Below, piece by piece: positions 47,302-55,237 of a stretch of 64,000 nt of DNA. The translations under genes and the position numbers were made by a program. Source of the stretch: Zoroaster sp. YZ-2022. Its lineage: Eukaryota > Echinodermata > Asteroidea > Forcipulatida > Zoroasteridae. The stretch spans positions 5,947,690-6,011,689 of the forward strand of contig CM055816.1 of NCBI GenBank assembly GCA_029582265.1, written 5' to 3'. Position 1 is the first letter of the stretch, and every line of letters starts with the position of its first letter. The notes beneath the pieces were generated by a model that searched no databases, had not been told where the DNA came from, and saw only the letters and a program-made list of their open reading frames with translations.

Positions 47302-47802
47302 TTAATTTAACGGTAAACTTTTAATTTTTATATTAAAACAGATTTTAGAGTTTAGCGCGCCGAAAAAGGCCGCCTCTACAAAAACCTTTTGTACGTCTTG
47401 AATTTTAAAACACATTTCGTACTTTAAATGTTGCGTTTCATTATCGATAAAATAAAATTTCTCATCTCGTTCCGGAGAAGGAATATAATAAATATTGGCC
47501 GCGTAACCGCGCGTTGAACTATACGAAACTATATTACTAGTTTTTATAAACAAAACAAAAATGCTGCAGTACGTAGGCGCGGTGGTAAACATGAAAAAGG
47601 GTAGTTTAGAATGAGAGTGCCATCCGAGTATAACGTTGTATTTTCCGACTAGAACCGTCGTTTGTAAAATTTCATCTCTGTTTAGATATCCGTGATGTTC
47701 GTAAATTTCGGCAAACGATGTTTTTAAAATTTCGTAGTCTCTATCTGCTACGCTAGTATGAACAACGTTGCTCGTACGACTAGGTCCGTAAATGCTCGCC
47801 AT
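47302..47802 (-). CDS. Spike- or fibre-like protein, intact paralogue, 166 aa
   Basis: Starts MASIYGPSRTSNVV after ATACTATAAATATG. It has a beta-rich composition with many aromatic residues (LGWHSHSKLPFFMFTTAPTY, YAANIYYIPSPERDEKFYFI). It has no signal peptide or membrane segment. It lies two bases downstream of the penton-like gene and directly upstream of its damaged paralogue. A short conserved N-terminus on proteins encoded beside a penton gene recalls fibre tails that dock into pentons, but that is an analogy. Other possibilities are cement or inner capsid proteins. Confidence 0.65.
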   Translation of the reverse strand: MASIYGPSRTSNVVHTSVADRDYEILKTSFAEIYEHHGYLNRDEILQTTVLVGKYNVILGWHSHSKLPFFMFTTAPTYCSIFVLFIKTSNIVSYSSTRGYAANIYYIPSPERDEKFYFIDNETQHLKYEMCFKIQDVQKVFVEAAFFGALNSKICFNIKIKSLPLN

Positions 47803-47804
47803 AT

Positions 47805-48479
47805 TTATAGTATTTCTATATTTAAAATAATGGGGAAACCGTGATTATGTATATCTCTGCTTTTGCTATCTCTAACTCGAAAAGTCAACTCGTTAAAAGT
47901 TCCGACTCGTAATTTTTTCATCAACGGATTTTTATATTCCATGTACATGCTTTCGCCGAACGACGCGTCTTGCAAAGGAAAAGCGTTTAAAATAGTGCAA
48001 GGTTTACCGTTGAAATAATTATGGGTCGTAGAAATTTGATCGCAATGAATGTATAAAATTTTTAAAAGTTGTACGTCGATTTTGTTACTGTATTCTCCTA
48101 CGGTTAGAAATTCGTTGTGAAACCCCAGTAAATTAGCCAACCCGCTAGTAAATTTAACGGACTTGTTCGCTTGAGTTATATTTAGCAAAAAGACGCCCGA
48201 TATTTTATCGATGACAAACGTGATCCAAGGCGCGTCTTTCGTTATATTATCGATAATTTCGTTAATGTTGTAAAGCCCGGGTTCGATAAATTTTATAACG
48301 TCCGACTCACCCGCAGTGCGATGTATTATTCTTTCTTTTTTACGCACGTTGTAATATCCCACCCAAATGTTTACGCTGTGTAATATAATCGAGAGATCAT
48401 TTTGCCGATTATCGATAACGTTATCTAATTTAACCGATCCGCCTTCTTTACCGATTTCGATTTCGAACGTATGGTACAT
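47805..48479 (-). CDS. Penton-like minor capsid protein (single jelly roll), 224 aa
   Basis: I use the ATG at 48479 (MYHTFEIEIGKEGG) because the frame above it offers only TTG. Recognised motifs are NIWVGYYNV, FIEPGLYNINEI, LANLLGF, IHCDQISTTHNYFNGKP and GTFNELTFRVRD near the end. In Polintons this family forms the single jelly-roll penton at the fivefold vertices of the predicted icosahedral particle. The length is typical. It overlaps nothing and sits two bases upstream of the spike-like gene, suggesting one transcript. The start is preceded by GCTAATAAA. Confidence 0.85.
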   Translation of the reverse strand: MYHTFEIEIGKEGGSVKLDNVIDNRQNDLSIILHSVNIWVGYYNVRKKERIIHRTAGESDVIKFIEPGLYNINEIIDNITKDAPWITFVIDKISGVFLLNITQANKSVKFTSGLANLLGFHNEFLTVGEYSNKIDVQLLKILYIHCDQISTTHNYFNGKPCTILNAFPLQDASFGESMYMEYKNPLMKKLRVGTFNELTFRVRDSKSRDIHNHGFPIILNIEIL

Positions 48480-48552
48480 TTTATTAGCTTTCGAGAGTAA
48501 TTTTACGTATCCGTACAAGCAATCTGGAAATTTTAAGGCGCCTCCTTTTTTT

Positions 48553-49770
48553 AACGCTAGCGATTTAACGAGTTTTCAAATTTACGTCGGCGAAAAAGAG
48601 TCATTTAGCGTAACGTTCTTTAACGTATTTCAAAAATATAAGTTACCTCACGTCGTCAGCAACGCCGTCGTAAACGATTGGCGTAGTAACCCGTTAACAT
48701 TTTATCAAAATCAAATAAATTTTACGACGTATTGCGCTACGACGAGATGCGGCGTAGGTTACGATCATTTATATCATAGCAACTCGATGATTCGTAGTTT
48801 TTTTTAGATTTCACGTATATTATCAAATTAGACGATTGCTCAAGGAAATGAGCTGTCCTACATCTTTTTCAATTTTTTTTTACGCGTTTGCCAACAATAT
48901 AGCGCGTACAATAAAATATGTACTGAATTTCATTTAGCGATTAAAGACGATTGGAAACAACGAGTAGATTTAAATTCAAACGGTTTGGGAACGGCTTATT
49001 ATCGAAATATTTACGGCTACATTCCGGTGCCGGGGAACAACTACGACAATTCAAATTTACAACATTCACTCTATAAAAGGATGGATTTTGATAAAGAAAA
49101 CGTTGATTTAAATTTAGTCAATAGTGACGACGATATCGGCGGTTCGTACGTTGTCGAATACATTTCTCAATCTGAACGCGTTGAAATGGCGTGGACTAAG
49201 TTTATATTATCTTTAAAGTTAGCGCGAGGTTTTACAGACGTGGGTACCGAACGAATTAACGATTCTATAAGAACTTACGTGTACGCGTTATTGGCGGCTC
49301 AAGCGAGAGTTAAAAGCTCATTTTTTACGGGCGGTACCGGTTTAGACGCTCGGCGCGAATTTATAGACATAGTAAATACCGAGATTGATTCTCCTGTAGA
49401 TTTACAATCTAGTATTCAATGATATCAAGATGTTTTACTATACGCTCGCAGTCAATTAAACGTTTGTCTCGGAGAAAATTTATACATGATGCCTAGCGAT
49501 ATGAATTTACGAATAGGCACGTACGCGGGATACAACAATAATATTTTGATAGCGACGAGCGATTTAGCGTTGGGTTCAAATTTAGATGCAAATTCAACGG
49601 TCGTCGTTGCTCCTGTTTTGCCGTTAGACGACGATGACGCGAAGCGCGAAAGCTTTAAAGCGCAAACGCACGCACAAGACGATAAAACATCAAACGTTAC
49701 AATAGCGCACCCGCAAGACTCTTTAGAAGACACAACGCTTACGCGAAGCGAAACTCGAGACTCTTTATAA
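48553..49770 (+). pseudogene. Conserved Polinton protein of unknown function, broken
   Basis: One gene split into three frames. Part 1 to 48807 has VVNDWRSNPLTFYQNQ and TTYCATTRCGVGYDHL. A one-base shift in the T8 run at 48798-48805 leads to FHVYYQIRRLLKEMSC. A second shift in the T9 run at 48873-48881 leads to the last frame, with HLAIKDDWKQRVDL, RINDSIRTYVYALLAAQ and MMPSDMNLRIGTYAGYNN. A TGA at 49420-49422 interrupts this frame, but the next 116 codons to 49770 are in phase with it. No ATG is found at the left, so the start is lost. I recognise the family from animal Polintons, without known function. Confidence 0.75.
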
Positions 49771-49870
49771 GATTTTAACGATAACCACCAAGAAGAAAAA
49801 ACGCTTTAATACTCGGTTTTGCGATTTTAACCGGACTAGGCGTTATGATTTACGAATTGTTATTTTAGCG

Positions 49871-50890
49871 TTACGCTAGCGTTTTTTGCGCGTAAGTTAA
49901 AATTAAAACGCCGGCCGCAGTCAAAGCTAGCCATAAATGTTGCGCCGCGTACGCGACCACGCCGCTAACCGTTTTAAATAACCAGTTTATAACTGCGCTG
50001 ATAATGTTCGGTAAAGCGGTTAAAGCTTTCGCTCCTAGTTTAGCTAATACGTTCGCTAAATGTTTTAACGTTTTTTGTATCCACTCGCTTACACCACCGC
50101 TAGGTGTAGGTGGTTTAGGTGTTGGCGCGGGTGTGGGTGTGGGTGGTTTAGGTGTTGGCGCGGGTGTGGGTGGTTTAGGTAAAACTGAACTCGCGGTGTT
50201 GACGGCAGCTTCGACGATAAAAGCGATAGTCATACCGACGGCCGTTAATACACTAACGATCGTTATGCCTTGTTCTCTAAATAAAGTTTTAATTTTATCA
50301 CCTAACGTAACGTCTATTTCTATCATTTTTTGAAGCGTTTCTTTAATTCTATTGATTTGACTACGTAAAACGTAATCCTGCGCATCAATTTGTTCAATCA
50401 AAACTTGTTTGTAATCTTTTAGGTTTTTCAAATCTCGTTTATACTGTTCGTTCATATCGAATCCTCTTTCGTTAGCGTCAGAAACTACTTCTTCCATATC
50501 GTTGATTCTTTGGTTCGTCGATTTTAATTTAGTTAAAAGATCTAATTGTTCACCTCGATTCGTAGTCAAAATGTTATTGAGCGCTTCTATTTCTCGCCAA
50601 GGAATGTTAAATTGCGTTCCTTGATCTCTATTGAGAGTTGTAGTTGCCGTTTCGATAGCTTCATTTACTTGAACTGATTTTTCTACCCGTTGCATCGGTA
50701 TAGATGGTAACCTTCTACCGCTACCTGTTTGCTCAACTACTGGTTCGTTTGATTTTTCTATAACATGTTTTATCGCTTCTTCACGTTCATCAAATTTATA
50801 TAGATCTTTATCGCTTAATCCCCTGTTACGTTTTAGAGTAGTTTCTGCGTAAAATCCGCCGTTGGGTTTAGATAAAAGTATACTATCATT
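49871..50890 (-). CDS. Coiled-coil, Pro-rich, membrane-active-looking Polinton protein; start damaged
   Basis: The first ATG in frame is at 50695 (274 aa), but the frame is open and protein-like for 65 more codons, to 50890. An ATG at 50889, immediately after the stop of the upstream gene, is one base out of frame, so a small indel at the start is likely. Order of parts: charged N-terminus; coiled coil (about residues 30-105 of the 274); hydrophobic segment TIVSVLTAVGMTIAFIVEAA; Pro-Thr repeats (PTPAPTPKPP twice); then amphipathic and hydrophobic helices to the end. This layout suggests a virion protein that acts on membranes. Function is inferred only. Confidence 0.6.
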   Translation of the reverse strand, partial: NDSILLSKPNGGFYAETTLKRNRGLSDKDLYKFDEREEAIKHVIEKSNEPVVEQTGSGRRLPSIPMQRVEKSVQVNEAIETATTTLNRDQGTQFNIPWREIEALNNILTTNRGEQLDLLTKLKSTNQRINDMEEVVSDANERGFDMNEQYKRDLKNLKDYKQVLIEQIDAQDYVLRSQINRIKETLQKMIEIDVTLGDKIKTLFREQGITIVSVLTAVGMTIAFIVEAAVNTASSVLPKPPTPAPTPKPPTPTPAPTPKPPTPSGGVSEWIQKTLKHLANVLAKLGAKALTALPNIISAVINWLFKTVSGVVAYAAQHLWLALTAAGVLILTYAQKTLA

Positions 50891-50893
50891 ACC

Positions 50894-51175
50894 TTATTTT
50901 AAATAGAGTGTGGTTTTTCCTTTGTCATTTTTGGTATAATAGAAATCATTATAACCTATTATACTTGGTGTACCTTTTTTACGCGATGCATAAAAATCAT
51001 CGACAATAGATCTACTAAATCTAGTTTGTTGAGAAAAAGACGCTTCTTGCTCTTTTCTTTTTGATATTTCAGATCTTTCAATATCATCATCCGTAAAAAA
51101 ATCGCCTTCGTTTTCATCTTCGTCAATATTTTGTAATAACGGATCCGTTTCCATAAGATCATACTTTCCTGCCAT
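50894..51175 (-). CDS. Small acidic Polinton protein, 93 aa
   Basis: The start ATG follows AATTATAAA. The N-half is strongly acidic (QNIDEDENEGDFFTDDDIE), the middle Ser/Arg-rich, and the end aromatic (SIIGYNDFYYTKNDKGKTTL). It has no membrane segment. It lies 32 bp from the gene upstream and a few bases before the coiled-coil gene, in the minus-strand virion block. Unknown function. Confidence 0.6.
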   Translation of the reverse strand: MAGKYDLMETDPLLQNIDEDENEGDFFTDDDIERSEISKRKEQEASFSQQTRFSRSIVDDFYASRKKGTPSIIGYNDFYYTKNDKGKTTLYLK

Positions 51176-51182
51176 TTTATAA

Positions 51183-51606
51183 TTACTTTTTATCTTTTTT
51201 CAATAATTTATAACTCGCGTAGCCCACTATACTCATACCGATCAAAATAAACACGAATTTTTTGATCTTCGCTAGCACCGTAAAAATCTTCGAGTCTAGG
51301 CTCGTCGCGTAAATTTATCGGTAAATTTATTCGCGCGCCGGTAATGTCAAAATATTCATTCATCGCATCGTCGATGTCGTTAAAAGTTCTTACTGCGCTC
51401 GATTCTTTTTGTATTTTTTCGTTTAAATAATCTAGATATTTTAAACGCTTTTTACTAAATTCGTCTCTAGCTTTCGAAAGTCGTTCCATCGCTAAATCGT
51501 GTCTTTTTTGTTCTTGTCGACCACCTCCGCTGAACAAAAAATTGCTACCGGTAAACGCCAACGCGTTGATTACCGCGCCTCCGACCATCATCGCTATAGA
51601 CACCAT
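51183..51606 (-). pseudogene. Polinton membrane protein with N- and C-terminal membrane segments, frameshifted near the end
   Basis: The start MVSIAMMVGGAVINALAFTG is a membrane segment. It is followed by a charged helical part (EQKRHDLAMERLSKARDEF, LKYLDYLNEKIQKE) and RLEDFYGASEDQ. The annotated frame stops at 51208 after 132 residues. A one-base shift at the A6 run (51258-51263) exposes a second hydrophobic segment (FVFILIGMSIVGYASY) ending at 51183. The family, as I know it from animal Polintons, has both membrane segments, so the C-terminus was probably lost by this indel. It is divergent from the major capsid gene across 47 bp. Confidence 0.7.
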
Positions 51607-51653
51607 TTTATTTTTAAAAAATATAAAAATTATTATATTTGTTACTATAAAAT
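51607..51653. promoter_or_regulatory. Divergent promoter region between membrane-protein gene and capsid gene
   Basis: Only 47 bp separate the two start codons. The right side ends ACTATAAAAT directly before the capsid ATG; the left side reads ATTTTTTAAAAATAAA into its ATG. Such short leaders imply compact, virus-like promoters. Confidence 0.5.
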
Positions 51654-52931
51654 ATGGCTAATAATACGTACGGAGATGTGTTGGATCCATACAGAAGATT
51701 ACGAGAACCTCGAGGTATAAAAGGTTTGCGTCAAAAGGTCGTCATTACAAAGAATCCGAGTACCATTACCGAAAATCAAATGTTGACGGTTCGTTTTCCA
51801 AATTTAGGAATGAACGACGTCATCGTTCCGAATACATCGCGATTAGCTTTCAATATAGAACTCGTTAGCGACGATGACGATACGAGAACGTTGGTACAAA
51901 ACATTGGTAGAGCCATCGTAAAACACATCATCATTAAAATGGAAGGAAATGAAATATTTTCTTTAGACGATGCGGATGTGTTCAATTGTTTTAAAGACGA
52001 ATGGTTAACCAAAGATCAACGTGAAAATTTAGCGTATCAAGGAATCGCAAGTTTTAACATAACTAAATTAAGAATGGGCGCTAGCGATAAGGATATTGCG
52101 GGTAACGGAGGAAAAGATAAAGCCATCGCGGATACGTATAAAAATAGATATTACATTCCGCTGGATTTTGAATTGTTGACCGATCATCAACCCTACTACC
52201 AATCGGGCATCGGAGATCGATTGACTTACGAACTCGTGTTTAATAAATTTTCTAGCGTGATTAAAAGCACCGACGATAATGCAAAATATATCATAAGCGG
52301 AATTTCTTTAGAATTTGAGGTCGTTCATATGCCGGAACTCGCTCGAACGATTAAAAATCAATACAGCAACCGGTTGAGTATATTGTTTGATCGCGTACTG
52401 AGACAGAGCGTGACTCCGTTAAACAAACGCGATACGACGTGGAATATAAATTTAAATACCCCGGCAAAAAGTATGAAAGGAATATTGTTTTTATTCAGAG
52501 AACCCACCGCGAAAGAAAGCAATAAATTTTATAATCCGAAAATCGACAAAGTTTCGATTACCATCGAAGGCGTTCCCAATCAACTCTACGCGCACGGAAT
52601 GAAAAGGTATCAACATTGGGAAGAGATTTCAAAATATTTCGGCGATTCGAAACAACAACACGCTATACAAGTCGTACAAGCTCTAAATTTATCTCACGTT
52701 AAACCAGCACATTATTTACTAAATCGATACGGTTTATTTTTAGATTTAAGAACTAGCACCGACAATAAATTACACGGAAGCGGAAGACGAATACAAAACT
52801 TGAGCGAAGGAATTACTATTCAAATTGAAAAAGAAGCGGAAGCTGCGGGCGAACTAAACATGTGTACTTTTATTATCATGGACGCGCAACTAAACATAAG
52901 AAACGGGCGTTTTGAATCCGTCGATTATTAA
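51654..52931 (+). CDS. Major capsid protein, double jelly-roll, 425 aa
   Basis: Recognised as the Polinton major capsid family. It has the N-terminal LDPYRRLREPRG, strand-rich segments such as VRFPNLGMNDVIVPNTSRL, VKHIIIKMEGNEIFS, YYIPLDFELLTDHQPYY and IGDRLTYELVFN, then IDKVSITIEGVPNQLYAHG and the end NMCTFIIMDAQLNIRNGRF. Trimers of this fold build icosahedral shells in the adenovirus-like lineage. Length is at the short end of the family. The start is fixed by ACTATAAAATATGG. Its 3' end overlaps the open frame of the ATPase. The frame is intact. Confidence 0.92.
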   Translation: MANNTYGDVLDPYRRLREPRGIKGLRQKVVITKNPSTITENQMLTVRFPNLGMNDVIVPNTSRLAFNIELVSDDDDTRTLVQNIGRAIVKHIIIKMEGNEIFSLDDADVFNCFKDEWLTKDQRENLAYQGIASFNITKLRMGASDKDIAGNGGKDKAIADTYKNRYYIPLDFELLTDHQPYYQSGIGDRLTYELVFNKFSSVIKSTDDNAKYIISGISLEFEVVHMPELARTIKNQYSNRLSILFDRVLRQSVTPLNKRDTTWNINLNTPAKSMKGILFLFREPTAKESNKFYNPKIDKVSITIEGVPNQLYAHGMKRYQHWEEISKYFGDSKQQHAIQVVQALNLSHVKPAHYLLNRYGLFLDLRTSTDNKLHGSGRRIQNLSEGITIQIEKEAEAAGELNMCTFIIMDAQLNIRNGRFESVDY

Positions 52932-52956
52932 AATTAGCGACTATTATAAAAAGAAA

Positions 52957-53577
52957 ATGTTGCCTAAATATCCACACGCCGCGTTAATTTGCGGACAAAC
53001 GGGATACGGAAAAACTGAATTTGTTTTAAATTTATTAGAAAAAGAACATTTTAAATATTTTAAAAATATCGTTATATTATGCCCTACTATCGGCGATAAC
53101 GATACGTACAAAAATAGAAAATGGATTCTAAACGACGATAACGTACACGTTAACGATTTAAACGACATATCGTTAAACCGAGCTATACAAATGTATAGCG
53201 ATGCTTTCAAAACGGAGGAAACGTTGTTTATTATCGACGATTGCAGCGCTAATAAACAGTTGCATTATAAAAAATACGACGAGAATAATAGATGTATGAT
53301 TACCCAATTGGCTTTTAGCGGTAGACACGTTAAACACAGCTGTTGGATTCTTTCGCAAAAATATAATAGCGTATTGAAAGATTTTAGAGAACAACTCAAA
53401 TGGGTGTGTTTATTTTATTGTAAAGATAGAGACTCGTACAAGAATTGTCTTCGAGAAAATGATGTTATTCCGACTGTCGAGCTACGAGAGCGAGCGCGCG
53501 AGCAACTAAAACGAGTTTTACATCGCAAATTGATTTTAAAAACGGATCAACCTACCGGTTATGAGATTATAGACTAG
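52957..53577 (+). CDS. Genome-packaging ATPase (FtsK/HerA-like), 206 aa
   Basis: I place the start at the ATG 52957 (MLPKYPHAALICGQT). The frame is open from 52912, but only with TTG inside the capsid gene. Walker A is GQTGYGKT (residues about 13-20), Walker B LFIIDD (about 90-95). A sensor-like FSGRHVKHSCWILSQ follows, then basic C-terminal helices. In this lineage the ATPase pumps DNA into the preformed shell. Directly downstream of the capsid gene, as in many Polintons. Intact. Confidence 0.92.
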   Translation: MLPKYPHAALICGQTGYGKTEFVLNLLEKEHFKYFKNIVILCPTIGDNDTYKNRKWILNDDNVHVNDLNDISLNRAIQMYSDAFKTEETLFIIDDCSANKQLHYKKYDENNRCMITQLAFSGRHVKHSCWILSQKYNSVLKDFREQLKWVCLFYCKDRDSYKNCLRENDVIPTVELRERAREQLKRVLHRKLILKTDQPTGYEIID

Positions 53578-53760
53578 GTTACTCGTAGGTTACTTATAGG
53601 TCGTTAGTAGGTTACTCAACAATTACCTACAAGTCGTCAACAATTACCTACAAGTCGTCGAGCAATTACCCATAGGTTACTCATAGGTCGTTAGTAGGTT
53701 ACTTATAGGTTACTCATAGGTCGTTAGTAGGTTACTTAACACTTACTCGTATACATTATA
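53578..53760 (+). repeat. Short direct and inverted repeats between ATPase and next gene
   Basis: TAGGTTACTCATAGGTCGTT and AGTAGGTTACTTA recur about four times. The middle part has ATTACCTACAAGTCGTC twice, partly inverted relative to the outer units. It could form stem-loops in RNA and act as terminator or regulator. Non-coding. Confidence 0.6.
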
Positions 53761-53774
53761 AAACACTTTTATAA

Positions 53775-53942
53775 ATGGAACGAAAGTCACTCATGTTACC
53801 CCCATTATTATTATTATTGGACGCTAACGAAGCCGAGTTAAACGACATATTGTTATTTAAACAAAAGCAACGAGATGAGCGAGCTTTACACGTTACTGAT
53901 TGGTTATCTAAAATTAATTATTGGTTTATATATTTTTTTTAA
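53775..53942 (+). CDS. Small Polinton ORF, 55 aa
   Basis: ATG follows CACTTTTATAA and opens MERKSLMLPPLLLLLDANEA, then an acidic-basic middle (FKQKQRDERALHVTDW) and an aromatic end. It lies between the ATPase gene and the 203-aa gene in the same direction, with a start motif like those of neighbours, so expression is plausible. It could also be the residue of a larger gene. Unknown function. Confidence 0.45.
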   Translation: MERKSLMLPPLLLLLDANEAELNDILLFKQKQRDERALHVTDWLSKINYWFIYFF

Positions 53943-53976
53943 ATTTAACGGATTATTCTATAAACACTTATAATAA

Positions 53977-54588
53977 ATGGAAGAAGTTGCTAAAATATTA
54001 TCTGAAAATCCACCCACGCTAAGCGCACCACCTACTATGAACGATATAAACGACGATGCGCTACTAAAGCAAAAACTAAGAGACAAACGTCTTTTATCGG
54101 TTGTAAGCGGAGGAGATTCTAAAAAAAAAATCGGTAAAGAGTATAGCGTTAGCGATATTGAAGCGTTGAGTACGCAAGAGCGAGATGTATTACTCACGCA
54201 ATACGAAACTAAATTAGGTCGCGATATAACGCAATCTTTAGGTAGCGCCATTCTAACGCTATACGCTAAACTATTAGGATTTAGTTTAAATCGTATCGAT
54301 TTGTACGGTCATCGATTTCAAATTGACGACGAAGGTAAATTAATTTCAGATTTAGAAAAAGATCCATTCATTTCTAGCATGCTTTCTACCGTGGCGTGTG
54401 AAATATACTACAAGTACGGCATGTTGATTGCGCCGCTCAGTGCGTCGCTAATTACGGCAAAACATTTAAAAAGAAAAGAAGAATCTTGTGTAGATAATAA
54501 AAGAGATGGAAACCAACGAGTCGGAGAATGCGCAACCGATGCAACCGCAAGCTGCAACGCCGAAGACCGTAACCCAACCAGCGACTAA
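53977..54588 (+). CDS. Hypothetical Polinton protein, 203 aa
   Basis: The start is preceded by CACTTATAATAA. The N-terminus is disordered and Pro-rich, followed by KEYSVSDIEALSTQERDVLL, an Ile/Leu-rich helical part and a hydrophobic stretch (MLSTVACEIYYKYGMLIAPL). The last 28 codons overlap the next gene in another frame, so the C-terminal tail may be an overprinted extension. It sits in the late-type block after the ATPase. Unknown function. Confidence 0.6.
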   Translation: MEEVAKILSENPPTLSAPPTMNDINDDALLKQKLRDKRLLSVVSGGDSKKKIGKEYSVSDIEALSTQERDVLLTQYETKLGRDITQSLGSAILTLYAKLLGFSLNRIDLYGHRFQIDDEGKLISDLEKDPFISSMLSTVACEIYYKYGMLIAPLSASLITAKHLKRKEESCVDNKRDGNQRVGECATDATASCNAEDRNPTSD

Positions 54589-54934
54589 AAAAGAAAAAAA
54601 CCCAAACAGAGTCGCGGCTGGAAAAAGACTCGCTGAAATTAATAAAAAGAAAAAACTGCAACTCGCTAAACCCGCGAAAAGCGTTAAAACGTCTCGCGAT
54701 AGCGAAGTAGCGTCGAGTTATAAAGAAAACAACTCATCGAGCTACTACTACTATATAGCTATTGGTTTAGCTATTGGGGGTATCGCTTATTTCTTGTTTA
54801 GTAAACATAGCGAAGCAGAACCAACATTTAAAAACGAACCGTCTAAACCCGCTCCGGTTAAACTCGCTAGAGAATCTGTTTCATCACCCACCTCGCAGAC
54901 AACGAGTTATCTCGTTGTTTTTGAAATGGAATAA
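54506..54934 (+). CDS. Basic protein with one membrane segment, 142 aa
   Basis: The N-terminal two-thirds is Lys/Arg/Pro-rich (TKKEKNPNRVAAGKRLAEIN, KKKKLQLAKPAK), suggesting nucleic-acid binding. It is followed by a single membrane segment YYYIAIGLAIGGIAYFLF and a polar tail. I have seen NPNRVAAGK-type motifs in animal Polintons. It might link DNA to a membrane or the inner capsid, which is speculation. It overlaps the previous gene by 83 bp, and a TATAAA-type start motif is absent, so it may be read from the same transcript. Confidence 0.65.
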   Translation: METNESENAQPMQPQAATPKTVTQPATKKEKNPNRVAAGKRLAEINKKKKLQLAKPAKSVKTSRDSEVASSYKENNSSSYYYYIAIGLAIGGIAYFLFSKHSEAEPTFKNEPSKPAPVKLARESVSSPTSQTTSYLVVFEME

Positions 54935-54975
54935 CAGATTTTTTTTTTAAATATTATATTTAACGACTATAAAAT

Positions 54976-55232
54976 ATGTCTTCAATGCCGATAGATACGA
55001 AAACAATCGCCGATTCAGTTTATAAAAGCGTCGTTTTTTTTTTTTTTTAGTTTTATACAGCATGCTCGGTAAAAAAGTATTAAGCGTAGAACCGGCCAAT
55101 TTAAATAAACTTAATATAAAAGACGGGTTAAAACTCACCGTGACGGTCGCAGTAGCTGGTGCGACTCAAATGGCGTTAATTAAACAAGGAATTTTACCAA
55201 ACTCGCTCATGCGTAAAAATCCTAACGAATAA
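54976..55232 (+). pseudogene. Small Polinton membrane protein, broken at a T15 run
   Basis: ATG follows CGACTATAAAAT. The first frame encodes MSSMPIDTKTIADSVYKSVV and stops at a TAG after the run of 15 T (55034-55048). In another frame, after the run, LVLYSMLGKKVLS and a hydrophobic part (LTVTVAVAGATQMALIKQGI) continue to a stop at 55232. The two halves form one small membrane-protein pattern that I recognise from Polintons. The run of T is the likely site of slippage or of an assembly error. Confidence 0.65.
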
Positions 55233-55237
55233 AAAAT

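Noticed and set aside
48480..48518. N-terminal extension of the penton-like gene
   Set aside because: The frame is open but starts with TTG; the ATG at 48479 has the AATAAA-type start context.
49452..50333. Antisense open frames opposite Polinton genes
   Set aside because: They mirror the coding strand of the broken gene and of the Pro-rich repeat.
51258..51263. Programmed frameshifting in the membrane-protein gene
   Set aside because: The shift needed is +1 or -2, which does not fit the common -1 slippery heptamer; an indel is simpler.
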